Assembly: GCA_045541395.1 (NCBI GenBank)
Contig: JAZQIZ010000008.1
Span: 62,001 to 126,000, forward strand
DNA: 64,000 nucleotides
Reading direction: 5' to 3'
DNA from: JAZRWQ01 sp045541395
Lineage (GTDB): Bacteria; Bacillota; Clostridia; Oscillospirales; UMGS1783
Shown here: positions 14,946 to 23,890 of the stretch, one piece after another
How positions within the stretch are numbered: position 1 is the stretch's first letter
How the letters are laid out: each line of letters opens with the position of its first letter
Position numbers and translations under genes: made by a program
Notes under the pieces: model-generated
What the model saw: the letters and a program-made list of their open reading frames with translations, nothing else
What the model was told of the DNA's origin: nothing
Databases searched by the model: none

Positions 14946-16493
14946 ATGAAAAAATATATTGCTTTATTGCTTATACTTATATTAATATTTTCATTTTGCG
15001 CCTGTAATAAGGTTCCCGTTTCACAGCCCCAAAGCGGTGCCCCTGTAGAGGAAAGTGAGCCCCCGAAAGAATTACAGGAAGAGCCTATGCAGGATTATAA
15101 AAAGCTAAGCCTTGCTTATACCGATATTGGACCGGTAATGGCAGATATGAGTGTTGGCTTGCTGGCATATATAGATCCGGGCCATACAGCAGTTGTGGTG
15201 GAGCCCGGTAATGAAGGATACATCGGTGCAAAGCCCTGGAGTGAGTCGTTATATAAAAAGAGCGGGGCTGCAGGTGTTGCTGTAGGTGATTGTCACGTAG
15301 CAGTTTTACTTAGTAACGGCGAGGTTTCCACCTGGGGCTCAAATAATTTCGGTCAGTGCAATACCTCAGAGTGGGCGCAGATCGTAGGCATATCGGCAGG
15401 CTCTTATCATACGGTAGGCTTAAAGGCTGATGGCACGGTAGTGGCTGTGGGCGATGATACCTATGGCCAATGTAAGGTTGGGGATTGGAACAACATTGTG
15501 GCTGTGGCCGCAGGCAATCGCCATACGGTAGGTTTAAAATCAGACGGAACTATTGTTGCAACAGGCGCCAATAATTTTGGTCAGTGTAAGGTTGATAATA
15601 TCAGTGAGATCGTGAATATAAGCGCAGGTGCAAACCACACCGTTTTTCTTAAGAATGACGGTACGGTTATAACTACAGGCTTAAACAGCGACGGTGAATG
15701 TGATACGTCTCATTGGAAGGATATAGTTGCAATAGACGGCGGAAGCGGATTGACCATTGGTATTACCGCCGAGGGCAAGCTTTTGGTTGCAGGCACTTGC
15801 GATAAGGTAAATTCCCCTGAGCGTTTTTCCGAAGTTGGTTATGCCGTAGCGGGAGCAGGCCGTTATTTGGCTTTTGACCGCAGTGGTGAAGAGATAAACT
15901 TTTACTATTCTGAGACCGCTCCCGAGGATTGGGAAAACGTAAAAGCCGTTTCGGGTTGGTATAAAACCTTGATCGGACTTAAAGAAGACGGCACCGTTGT
16001 TACAGCAGGAAATAATCATTACGATCAGTGTAATATTTCTCATTGGTCGGATATTGTTCAGGTAAGTGCCAGCTCAGGTTTTTGTGTGGGCCTTAAGAAG
16101 GACGGTACCGTTATGTTTGCGGGGGAGGATTATGACGGTAAGTTTAATTTTGAGGATTGGAAGGATATCATTCAGATAAGCTCAGGGCAACATCATGTGG
16201 CAGGCCTTAAGAAGGACGGTACCGTTGTAGCAGTGGGCGATGATAACTACGGCACTTTGGAGGTGCAGGATTGGACCGGTATCGTAAAGCTTATGAATTA
16301 CCGAAGCCTTGGGGTCAGAGGATATAAGAAAGACGGCACGGTTTTAGAAACCAGAAGAGCAGAAGAAGAAATTAAGGATAGCCGGGATATGTTTGGATTT
16401 ACTTTGACTCCGGAGGGTATAGATGCTGAGTCTAACTGCTTTGTTGAATTTGAAAATCCGTATAAGCTTTATATAGCCACGCCCGTTGTGTGA
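14946..16493 (+). CDS. RCC1-repeat lipoprotein (first of three)
   Basis: Signal peptide with lipobox F-C-A-C (Cys20), then a Pro/Glu-rich linker to about residue 50. From about residue 95 to 500 come roughly ten repeats of about 38 residues built on H-T-V-G-L-K-x-D-G-T-V-V-A-V-G-D-x-x-Y-G-Q-C followed by W-x-x-I-V-x-V-x-A-G. This is the bacterial short form of the RCC1 repeat, which builds seven-bladed beta propellers. The central repeats (about 265-330) are degenerate. Predicted to be anchored outside the membrane as a binding scaffold; no catalytic residues are evident. The start follows AAAGGAGG. Leads an operon of four lipoproteins under a WalR-like element. Confidence 0.88.
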   Translation: MKKYIALLLILILIFSFCACNKVPVSQPQSGAPVEESEPPKELQEEPMQDYKKLSLAYTDIGPVMADMSVGLLAYIDPGHTAVVVEPGNEGYIGAKPWSESLYKKSGAAGVAVGDCHVAVLLSNGEVSTWGSNNFGQCNTSEWAQIVGISAGSYHTVGLKADGTVVAVGDDTYGQCKVGDWNNIVAVAAGNRHTVGLKSDGTIVATGANNFGQCKVDNISEIVNISAGANHTVFLKNDGTVITTGLNSDGECDTSHWKDIVAIDGGSGLTIGITAEGKLLVAGTCDKVNSPERFSEVGYAVAGAGRYLAFDRSGEEINFYYSETAPEDWENVKAVSGWYKTLIGLKEDGTVVTAGNNHYDQCNISHWSDIVQVSASSGFCVGLKKDGTVMFAGEDYDGKFNFEDWKDIIQISSGQHHVAGLKKDGTVVAVGDDNYGTLEVQDWTGIVKLMNYRSLGVRGYKKDGTVLETRRAEEEIKDSRDMFGFTLTPEGIDAESNCFVEFENPYKLYIATPVV

Positions 16494-16513
16494 AATATTA
16501 TGGAGGTCTTATT

Positions 16514-17704
16514 ATGAAAAAATATACTGCTATAATAATTGCGGTTCTGTTATTGCTTTCCCTTTGCGCCTGCAAAAAGCCCCACAAGGAATCTGTAGGT
16601 GCTCCTGCAGAGGAAGATGGGTCCATACATAGTGGAATTTCCAAAGAATACGAGACTGTGTATGAAAATGGCCATATACAACTCCCCGGCAAATTTTACA
16701 GCCATATTACACCCAAGGATAAGCATATATTCCTATCCTCTGCCTACGGCAGTACCATAAGCCTTATTTCGGTTACCGATATGGAGTATAATCATATTTA
16801 CACAATAGATATTGCCCATTCTTCCAATATGATCAAAATAGCGGCAAGTAATGACACAATATATTTCCATTGCCCCGACCAAGAAGATAATATCTCTTAT
16901 TTTGCCGCGTTTGATCTGGAAACAGGCAAAATGCTGTGGGAAAAGAAAACCGCGTATAAATCGGAATATTCGGCAATGGGCGCTTCACCCAAAGGAATGC
17001 TTGTTCTTGCAAAGGAGACCGACGGCGGATTTTTCGGCTGCCAGGAGGACGGCCCCCTGTATTTAATAGACAGAGAGGGAAATGTTTCTGTTGCAACGGA
17101 GTATTTAAAAGTAATAGCAGAAAAGGCTGTGGGGGTGCCCGACTTACGATACTTTTCTTCCTGCGCCTTAGGTAACGGAAACTGCTATATGCTTTTCAGA
17201 ATTGTAGATAATGAAGGTATGTTTACCGTTATTTCAGAGTACTCTTCTGAAAACGTATTACTTAATACAAATAAAATTTCCGATATTACTTACCAACCTG
17301 CAGAGATCAGGTCTTTCCCAATAGTGGAAAATGAGTTCGGATTTCTGTTTTTGGGTGCGGATTGCGTTTGGGGTTTTGATAAAAACCTTCAATCAGTCTT
17401 TAATATTAAGGGTATGTTTTACCTTAATCAACTTCCCGACGGTAAAATCGCCCTTTTTAATACCGACGGAAACTATCATAACTACCTTGAAATATACTCT
17501 GTAGAAGATCAGCGGTGGGTAGGTAAATACGATCTGCTGAGCAGAAATGTTTCTACAGCAGCTAAAACAAACAGCGGTTACGAAATGTTGGGGGATTCCA
17601 AATTCAGAACTTACAATAACAATATGAAGCTCCTCAGTGAAGAATCCACCAATGTAGACAGCGCATTTATAGATCTGAACTATAAAATGATACTTGTTAA
17701 CTGA
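16514..17704 (+). CDS. Lipoprotein with PQQ/WD-like beta-propeller
   Basis: Start set at 16514 by the GGAGG site; an upstream in-frame ATG at 16490 overlaps the previous stop. Lipobox L-C-A-C (Cys20). The mature region of about 375 residues consists of repeated beta blades with I-A-A-S-N-D-T-I-Y-F-H and the quinoprotein-type turn F-D-L-E-T-G-K-M-L-W-E, typical of PQQ-like propellers without cofactor residues. It differs from its three RCC1-type neighbours but has the same signal-peptide style and presumably the same location. Function unknown; inferred extracellular scaffold. Confidence 0.75.
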   Translation: MKKYTAIIIAVLLLLSLCACKKPHKESVGAPAEEDGSIHSGISKEYETVYENGHIQLPGKFYSHITPKDKHIFLSSAYGSTISLISVTDMEYNHIYTIDIAHSSNMIKIAASNDTIYFHCPDQEDNISYFAAFDLETGKMLWEKKTAYKSEYSAMGASPKGMLVLAKETDGGFFGCQEDGPLYLIDREGNVSVATEYLKVIAEKAVGVPDLRYFSSCALGNGNCYMLFRIVDNEGMFTVISEYSSENVLLNTNKISDITYQPAEIRSFPIVENEFGFLFLGADCVWGFDKNLQSVFNIKGMFYLNQLPDGKIALFNTDGNYHNYLEIYSVEDQRWVGKYDLLSRNVSTAAKTNSGYEMLGDSKFRTYNNNMKLLSEESTNVDSAFIDLNYKMILVN

Positions 17705-17720
17705 AGCAGAGGTGAGTTAA

Positions 17721-19496
17721 GTGAAAAGATACTTTGCGTATGCTTTGATTTTTGCGCTCCTTTTTTCCCTTTGCGCCTGCAATAAGGCTCCTGCTCTTAA
17801 GCCCCAGAGCAGCGCCCCCGTAGAGGAAAGTGAGCACCAAGAAAGTGAACCTGAGAAAAACGAGCCTCAAAGGGAAAGCTTTTGGCCCTTACATCTTAAG
17901 GCGGAAAAATTTCCTTTATATAGCAGTGACGGGGGCAGAAACCATTTTGTTTATATTAACAGCAAGGGGAAGCTTGTAGCACAGGGGAATAACGATTACG
18001 GCCAATGTAACGTTGAGGATTGGAGTAATATTGTTTCCGTTGCTGTAGGCAACTGGTACTCTCTTGGCCTTACCGAAGACGGCAAGGTTTTTGCAGTAGG
18101 TGATTTCAGGGAAAATGAATCGGAAATTACAAAGCTCAGTAACGTAGGCTCTATTGCCTCAGGAGGGTTTCACAGCGTTGCCCTTTTAAAGGACGGAACC
18201 GTAAAAGCCTTCGGTCGAAATGAAAACGGCGAATGTGATCTTGATCAATGGGAAGATATTATTCAGATCGCGGCGGGAGACCATCATACCGTAGGCCTTA
18301 GAAAGGACGGCACGGTCGTAGCCGCAGGGGAAAATACCTTGGGGCAGTGTGACGTGGGCCAATGGAAGGGTATTGTGCAGATATCAGCCGCCGGTGATAC
18401 CACCGTAGGCTTAAAAAAGGACGGTACTGTTATAGTAACGGGTTCTGCCATATACGGACAGGATGAGCTTGAAGAATACGGCGAAATAGTAAAGATAGAT
18501 GCCTCATACTGCGGTACGGCGGGAATAAAGAAGGACGGTTCCGTATGCGCCGCAGGCAATATCAATGGAAAAGATATACTTGCATCCTACAGACGAATAG
18601 ACAGTATTTCTATTTATGGGAATAGCATTTATATGTTCTTAGAGGATAAAAGTATGTACGCTCCTTTTCTTGAGGGCGCTCCCTGTGAGGAATGGAGCAA
18701 CGTTGTAAAGCTTGTTGCAGGTGGAAGATTGGGCCTTTCTTCAGATGGCAGGGTATATGCCCGCGGCAATCATTTATACAACCAACTTGCAGTATACGAT
18801 TGGGAAGATATAATAGATATAGATTCTTCCTCTGCCACAGTGGGCGTGAAGAAGGACGGTACTGTTATAGCTGTAGGAGATAATTCCGACGGAGAATGCA
18901 ATGTTGAGGACTGGGAGGATATTATACAGGTTTCTACAAGCGATTGGCATACTGTTGGCCTCAGAAAGGACTCAACCGTTGTAGCGACAGGTAAAAATCC
19001 GGAGGGACAGTGCAATGTGGAGGAATGGTCCGACATAAAAAAGGTATATGCATACAGGGATTATACAATAGGTATAACAAACCAAGGCAAAATTGTATTT
19101 ACAGGTAAACCCATAAGAGAGAGCGGGGATTTTCTTAAATGGGAAAATATAGTTGACGTTGACTCATCCGGGGCTTGCAGTAGAATTCATGCCCTTACAG
19201 AAGACGGAAGAGTGTTGTTTGACGGCAGTCATTCTTATTTTAGGCCCAATGAGTATTCGATAATGGATCTGAAAAGCGAATACGGCCCCGTAAAAGCAAT
19301 AGCGTCCTATTTGGACAACTTGTATTTTGCTACGGACAACGGAGTTTATTTCCTTCATTCCACTTCCACGGATACGGTGTTTTTGCTGAGCGAGGAAAAA
19401 GATGTTGTTTCTCTTTGTAACTCGAATAGGGGAGTATACGCTGTTCTGGCAAACGGCACGGTTAAATTTATTGCCTTGCCGGAAATTATTCAGTAG
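17721..19496 (+). CDS. RCC1-repeat lipoprotein (second of three)
   Basis: GTG start at 17721, preceded by AGAGGTGAG. Lipobox L-C-A-C, followed by N-K-A-P-A-L-K-P-Q-S-S-A-P, identical to the same segment in the gene at 19515, and V-E-E-S-E shared with the gene at 14946: a recent duplication. From about residue 60 to 580 there are over ten RCC1-type repeats with the pattern V-G-L-K-K-D-G-T-V and W-x-D-I-I-Q-V. Blades around 195-240 and 395-460 are closest to consensus; the last hundred residues are degenerate. Predicted surface-anchored propeller of unknown ligand. 16 bp separate it from the preceding gene, consistent with one operon. Confidence 0.88.
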   Translation: MKRYFAYALIFALLFSLCACNKAPALKPQSSAPVEESEHQESEPEKNEPQRESFWPLHLKAEKFPLYSSDGGRNHFVYINSKGKLVAQGNNDYGQCNVEDWSNIVSVAVGNWYSLGLTEDGKVFAVGDFRENESEITKLSNVGSIASGGFHSVALLKDGTVKAFGRNENGECDLDQWEDIIQIAAGDHHTVGLRKDGTVVAAGENTLGQCDVGQWKGIVQISAAGDTTVGLKKDGTVIVTGSAIYGQDELEEYGEIVKIDASYCGTAGIKKDGSVCAAGNINGKDILASYRRIDSISIYGNSIYMFLEDKSMYAPFLEGAPCEEWSNVVKLVAGGRLGLSSDGRVYARGNHLYNQLAVYDWEDIIDIDSSSATVGVKKDGTVIAVGDNSDGECNVEDWEDIIQVSTSDWHTVGLRKDSTVVATGKNPEGQCNVEEWSDIKKVYAYRDYTIGITNQGKIVFTGKPIRESGDFLKWENIVDVDSSGACSRIHALTEDGRVLFDGSHSYFRPNEYSIMDLKSEYGPVKAIASYLDNLYFATDNGVYFLHSTSTDTVFLLSEEKDVVSLCNSNRGVYAVLANGTVKFIALPEIIQ

Positions 19497-19514
19497 TTTG
19501 AGAGGGAGTGCGTT

Positions 19515-21326
19515 ATGAAAAAAATTTTAGCTTTGACCCTTATGATAACATTAACTCTTTCCCTTTGCGCCTGCAATAAGGCTCCTGCTCTTAAGCCTCA
19601 AAGCAGTGCGCCGCAGGAAAGTATTCCTCAAAAAAGCGGGCCTCAAAAAAGCGAGCCTCAGGAAATTAAGCCGCAGGAAGAAATAAAGCCGCAGGAAGAA
19701 ATAAAGCTTTTGGATCTTGAAGCTGAGCCCTTTAGAAAAAGCTTTGTCAGCTCAATCAGAAACCATACGGCCTACGTAAAAAATAACGGCACCGCCGAAG
19801 TGATCGGCGTTAATGCTCAAGAGCAGAAGGATATATCCAAATGGAGAAATATTGAATCGGTAGCCGCAGGCAACTGGTATACCTTAGGGCTGGACTGTTA
19901 CGGCAACGTTCTGGCGGTAGGCATTGAAAAGTATAACGAGCTTGAAATAGCAGGGCTTAGCGGCGTAGGCGCCATAGCCTCAGGAGGGTTTCACAGCCTT
20001 GCGCTTATGAAAGATGGCACAGTAAAAGCTTTTGGCCGCAATAAGGATGGCGAATGTAATACCGAAAGCCTTGCGAATATTATTCAGATAGCCGCAGGAG
20101 ATCATCATACTGCAGCCCTTACGGATAAGGGCACCGTTATTTCAATAGGCGCCAATAATTTTGGACAGTGTAATACCGATCAATGGAAGGATATAGTAAG
20201 CATCAGCGCTTGCGGTTCCACCACCGTAGGCCTTAAAAAGGACGGTACTGTAGTTATTACAGGAGATACCTCTATGAATAAAAGCTTAGTTGAAGGCTGG
20301 AGTCAGATAGTTCATATTGATGCAGGAGTTTATCACATATGCGGTTTAAGAGCCGACGGAAAGCCTGTTTCTACCTCCAACGATTATTATGAGGGTATTC
20401 GGCTGGACACAATAGACTGTGCTTATGCTGTTTGGGCCACTCCTTCCGGTACTGTTGTAATTAATGAATACGGGGATCGTATTGATGATTCTTCATTTAT
20501 AGATCCAAGTGAGCTTTCGGACGTTAAGAAGCTGGCCTGCAGTAACCGTCACCTTGTAGCCTTGAAAAATGACGGTACGGTTATCGCCCAGGGGGAAAAC
20601 AGGTATATGCAGCTTAATGTGAGTGAGTGGACCGATATTGTAGATATTGTTGCGGGAGACAGCTTTACCTTAGGCCTTAAGAAGGACGGCACTGTTGAGC
20701 TTGCGGGTGAAGTAAGCAATAATGATATTTCCGATTGGACAGATATAGTTGCAATAGACGGCAGAAGCTGGTATGCGGTAGGCCTGAAAAAAGACGGCAC
20801 GGTTGTGGATATAGGTACAACTATAGGTGAAAAATATGATCTTAGCGTTCTTAAGGATGTTGTAAAGGTTTCAACCGACGGAATTTATATTACAGCCGCC
20901 CTTTTAAAGGACGGAACAATAAAAGTGCTCGGTGAGGATAATTTTAATATAAGGGCCGCTGAAAACTGGAAAAACGTAACCGATTTTCATTATACTAAGC
21001 AGGGCGTACTTATAGGTTATACTAAAGATAATATTCTGTTTGCCGGTACGGAAGAATTTTTCGATACGGCATGTCTTGAATATACTACAAAGCCTTTTGT
21101 GTATTTATCTCAAGCCATTGCAGTATTGGAAAACGGTAAGATTTACTTAGTGCCCGAACCCGATTTTGACGTTCGTCCCATGACACATTGGGAAAATATT
21201 GAATCACTTTACCGCGGCTTCGGCGGATTTTTAGGTGTTACAACAGATGGTACTGTACTTCACAGTGACTGTGATTTCCCCAACGTGGATTTTGAGCCTC
21301 AGATAACCGATATAAGAACAAAGTAA
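19515..21326 (+). CDS. RCC1-repeat lipoprotein (third of three)
   Basis: Lipobox L-C-A-C (Cys20), then the shared N-K-A-P-A-L-K-P-Q-S-S-A-P block and a linker with tandem K-P-Q-E-E-I repeats (about residues 35-70). RCC1-type repeats run from about residue 75 to the end. G-A-I-A-S-G-G-F-H-S-L-A-L is nearly identical to the matching blade in the gene at 17721, so whole blades align between the paralogues. At 603 residues it is the longest of the family. Last gene of the operon, ending at a terminator. Role inferred only: extracellular beta-propeller scaffold. Confidence 0.88.
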   Translation: MKKILALTLMITLTLSLCACNKAPALKPQSSAPQESIPQKSGPQKSEPQEIKPQEEIKPQEEIKLLDLEAEPFRKSFVSSIRNHTAYVKNNGTAEVIGVNAQEQKDISKWRNIESVAAGNWYTLGLDCYGNVLAVGIEKYNELEIAGLSGVGAIASGGFHSLALMKDGTVKAFGRNKDGECNTESLANIIQIAAGDHHTAALTDKGTVISIGANNFGQCNTDQWKDIVSISACGSTTVGLKKDGTVVITGDTSMNKSLVEGWSQIVHIDAGVYHICGLRADGKPVSTSNDYYEGIRLDTIDCAYAVWATPSGTVVINEYGDRIDDSSFIDPSELSDVKKLACSNRHLVALKNDGTVIAQGENRYMQLNVSEWTDIVDIVAGDSFTLGLKKDGTVELAGEVSNNDISDWTDIVAIDGRSWYAVGLKKDGTVVDIGTTIGEKYDLSVLKDVVKVSTDGIYITAALLKDGTIKVLGEDNFNIRAAENWKNVTDFHYTKQGVLIGYTKDNILFAGTEEFFDTACLEYTTKPFVYLSQAIAVLENGKIYLVPEPDFDVRPMTHWENIESLYRGFGGFLGVTTDGTVLHSDCDFPNVDFEPQITDIRTK

Positions 21327-21330
21327 AAAA

Positions 21331-21360
21331 TAACGCATACCGAAAGGTATGCGTTAAAAT
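21331..21360. terminator. Terminator after the lipoprotein operon
   Basis: Stem TAACGCATACC / GGTATGCGTTA closed by a GAAA tetraloop. The T-run is weak. It overlaps the stop of the convergent gene at 21354. Confidence 0.75.
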
Positions 21361-22106
21361 AATGAATCCAACGTTTTTTCCAAAGAATACATATGGTTCT
21401 GTTCTTTTTTTATAAGGGCTTCAGCTTCCTTTTGCTTTTCCCTAAGGGTGTTTTTATCTGTCATTACAGGAATCTTGTTATAAGGATAGGCTTGTTGAAT
21501 AGCCTTAACCGCCTTAATATTCCTTCTTAGTTGAGCGGTTATATTTTTGCTGTATTGGGCAATATCCTCCTTCTTTACAGGTGGCAGCTCCGGCAACATT
21601 ACATTCAGTATTTCAAGGCTCTTAAGGCGGCCGTTTTCAAAATATTCGCAGGCCTTTTTTATAAGAGTATCATTTTTTTTCGAGCTTTTTTGGGTGAACG
21701 CAGGGTGTATCTTTAAAAATATCTTTTCAAGAACCTTCTCCATCTGAGCTATTTCTTGTTGGGAAGGCATAGGCTCTTCAAGGCGCTTAATGGCGCTTAT
21801 AACTCTGTTGCCCATGGCGGCCCGCTCCATAGTTCGCTCTTTTAAATTGGCCTTTGCCTTTTTTAACACCTGTTCTCTTGTAAGATGCTGAAATTCGCAT
21901 TTCAGTTCAATTTGCTTTTGCAAAAGCTCAGACTTGTATAAATACCCGTCCGCCTTGTATTCAAGACCGCCCAGATGGAACATATAATCACATTCGATCT
22001 GAACACTTGTAATTCTCAGCATTTTTTCCTTTACAACCAAAAGAGAGGCAAGCTGATTCATATTGGCAAATAATGCGCCTTCGCTGAATTTTTCTTCAAA
22101 TGACAT
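21354..22106 (-). CDS. Uncharacterised helical protein with a J-domain-like segment
   Basis: 250 residues, predicted almost entirely helical with coiled-coil stretches at about 70-115 and at the C-terminus. The segment around residue 150 reads L-E-K-I-F-L-K-I-H-P-A-F-T, then E-Y-F-E-N-G-R-L-K-S-L-E-I-L. In related clostridial proteins I recall the equivalent as L-H-P-D followed by a similar E-N-G-D-L helix, so this may be a J-domain relative whose H-P-D is H-P-A. A normal J domain with that change would not stimulate DnaK. No signal peptide. GGGAGG precedes the start. Function unknown. Confidence 0.65.
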   Translation of the reverse strand: MSFEEKFSEGALFANMNQLASLLVVKEKMLRITSVQIECDYMFHLGGLEYKADGYLYKSELLQKQIELKCEFQHLTREQVLKKAKANLKERTMERAAMGNRVISAIKRLEEPMPSQQEIAQMEKVLEKIFLKIHPAFTQKSSKKNDTLIKKACEYFENGRLKSLEILNVMLPELPPVKKEDIAQYSKNITAQLRRNIKAVKAIQQAYPYNKIPVMTDKNTLREKQKEAEALIKKEQNHMYSLEKTLDSLF

Positions 22107-22167
22107 ACCAAAACCTCCCTTTCGTTTTTAAGAATTTTAGCATAATTATCGGTATATGTCAAATATT

Positions 22168-22197
22168 AAAAAAGCACTCTTAAGAGTGCTTTTTTCA
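22168..22197. terminator. Terminator downstream of the beta-CASP nuclease gene
   Basis: Perfect stem AAAAAAGCACTCTT / AAGAGTGCTTTTTT, usable on both strands; it serves the leftward gene ending at 22195. Confidence 0.88.
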
Positions 22198-23772
22198 GTG
22201 CTTATTTATAATACTGTTTATCTGCTCGGTTACGGCTTCTATTTCCTTATTAGAACCGCCCTTCAGTGAGTTTATAATTTCAAAAAGCTTATTTTGTGCC
22301 TTTAAAAGCTTTTCATAAGCAGGGGAGACCTTGCTTTTCTTTTCAAGAGGCTTCCTGTTGCCCTCGGAAATACTTTGGTTGCTTATCAGATCAAACGCCT
22401 GGCCGGTATAAGGTGCGATCGCCTCAAAGCCAAGGATCTCTTTTATTTCCTTTGCAAAATTTTCTGCGCTTTCTTCTTCGCCGTGGTTTACAAATACCTT
22501 TTGGGGCTTTAAGACCTTTAGCCAGTCAAGCAATATTTCCTTGTCGCCGTGGCCGCTTATACCGTCCATCTGCTCAATATGGGCTTTTACGGTAATAGGC
22601 TCACCAAAAAGCTTTACTTCCCTTGCCCCGTCAAGAATAATGCGGCCCAACGTACCTGCAGACTGATACCCAACAAAAAGAACAGTGCTTTCCTCTCTCC
22701 ATAAATTATGCTTTAAGTGGTGGCGGATACGCCCCGCTTCACACATACCCGAAGAAGAGATTATAACTTTAGGGGTAGGATCAAGGTTTATCTGTTTGGA
22801 TTCCTCGGCAGTAACTGAAAAGTTGATCCCCTTAAAATCCAATATATCCTCGCCGTTATTTATAAGGCGTAAAGTCTCTTCATCGTAATAATCCATAAGA
22901 GAGCCGTCGTAAATTCTAGTGGCCTCTATGGCAAGGGGACTGTCCACCCAAACGGGGAAATCCGGATGACCATTAATAAGGCCCTTTTGCTTTATGCAGT
23001 GTATAAGATACAGAAATTCCTGAGTGCGCCCTACTGCAAAGGCAGGTATTACAAGGTTGCCGCCCCTGTCTAAGGTGTCCTGAATAATTTTTGTGAGCTG
23101 GGCTTCGTAATCCTTTCTTGGGCCGTGAGTACGGTCGCCGTAGGTGGATTCTATAACAACGTAATCTGCCTTAGTGGGTTTTTGAGGGTCCCTTATTAAA
23201 GGCCGGTCAATATTTCCTATATCCCCCGAAAACAGCAAGACCTTCTCTTCTTCGTTTTCTTTTAAGGTCAGCTCAACCGAGGCAGAGCCCAGTAAATGGC
23301 CTGCATCAATAAACCTGAATCTTACTTCCGGGCAAATTTCATACTCCTTATTATATGAACAGCCGTCTATATCAGCAATAAGAGCCTGTACATCTTTTTG
23401 GGTGTAAAGAGGCTCATATTCAGGCAAGCCCTGTCTTTTTGCTTTTTTATTGCGCCAGTCTGCCTCCTGCTCCTGTATATGGGCGGAATCCATAAGCATA
23501 ATGGAGCAAAGACGCTTTGTGGCGGCGGTAGTATAAACCTTCCCCTTAAAGCCCTGCTTTGTAAGCATTGGAATTTTGCCCGAATGGTCTATATGAGCGT
23601 GGGTAAGAAACATAAAGTCAATTTCCGAGGCCTTAACGGGTATCTCGGCGTTTTCATAGGTATCGGCCCCCTGTTCAAGACCGCAATCTATCAGTATTTT
23701 TTTATTGCCCGTCTCAAGAAGGGTGCAGGAGCCCGTAACCTCCCTTGCCCCGCCTAAGAATGTAATTTTCAT
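22195..23772 (-). CDS. MBL-fold beta-CASP RNA metallo-hydrolase
   Basis: Start is ATG at 23772 behind GGAAGGTG; the GTG three codons upstream is part of that site. The N-terminal metallo-beta-lactamase motif is T-H-A-H-I-D-H-S-G-K-I-P (around residue 60), followed by D-A-G-H-L-L-G-S-A and F-S-G-D-I-G. The beta-CASP part shows V-I-E-S-T-Y-G-D-R, I-S-S-S-G-M-C and the final S-G-H-G-D motif. This is the CPSF/YSH1-like bacterial branch rather than RNase J. Predicted zinc-dependent RNA-processing nuclease. The last 80 residues form a charged, coiled-coil-like extension not needed for catalysis. Monocistronic. Confidence 0.9.
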   Translation of the reverse strand: MKITFLGGAREVTGSCTLLETGNKKILIDCGLEQGADTYENAEIPVKASEIDFMFLTHAHIDHSGKIPMLTKQGFKGKVYTTAATKRLCSIMLMDSAHIQEQEADWRNKKAKRQGLPEYEPLYTQKDVQALIADIDGCSYNKEYEICPEVRFRFIDAGHLLGSASVELTLKENEEEKVLLFSGDIGNIDRPLIRDPQKPTKADYVVIESTYGDRTHGPRKDYEAQLTKIIQDTLDRGGNLVIPAFAVGRTQEFLYLIHCIKQKGLINGHPDFPVWVDSPLAIEATRIYDGSLMDYYDEETLRLINNGEDILDFKGINFSVTAEESKQINLDPTPKVIISSSGMCEAGRIRHHLKHNLWREESTVLFVGYQSAGTLGRIILDGAREVKLFGEPITVKAHIEQMDGISGHGDKEILLDWLKVLKPQKVFVNHGEEESAENFAKEIKEILGFEAIAPYTGQAFDLISNQSISEGNRKPLEKKSKVSPAYEKLLKAQNKLFEIINSLKGGSNKEIEAVTEQINSIINKH

Positions 23773-23837
23773 AATTATCACCTTCCGAATATATTTTACC
23801 GTAAATTTGCAGTTTAATCAATGAGTAAAAGATAAAT

Positions 23838-23867
23838 TTGACATATGCCTGTTGCATAGGTTAAAAT
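23838..23867 (+). promoter_or_regulatory. Promoter for the SDR operon with an internal dyad
   Basis: TTGACA, then a 17-18 bp spacer, then TTAAAAT. The spacer contains TATGC-N5-GCATA, a possible operator. Confidence 0.6.
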
Positions 23868-23890
23868 AAAGAAAAGAGAGGGTGATTTTT

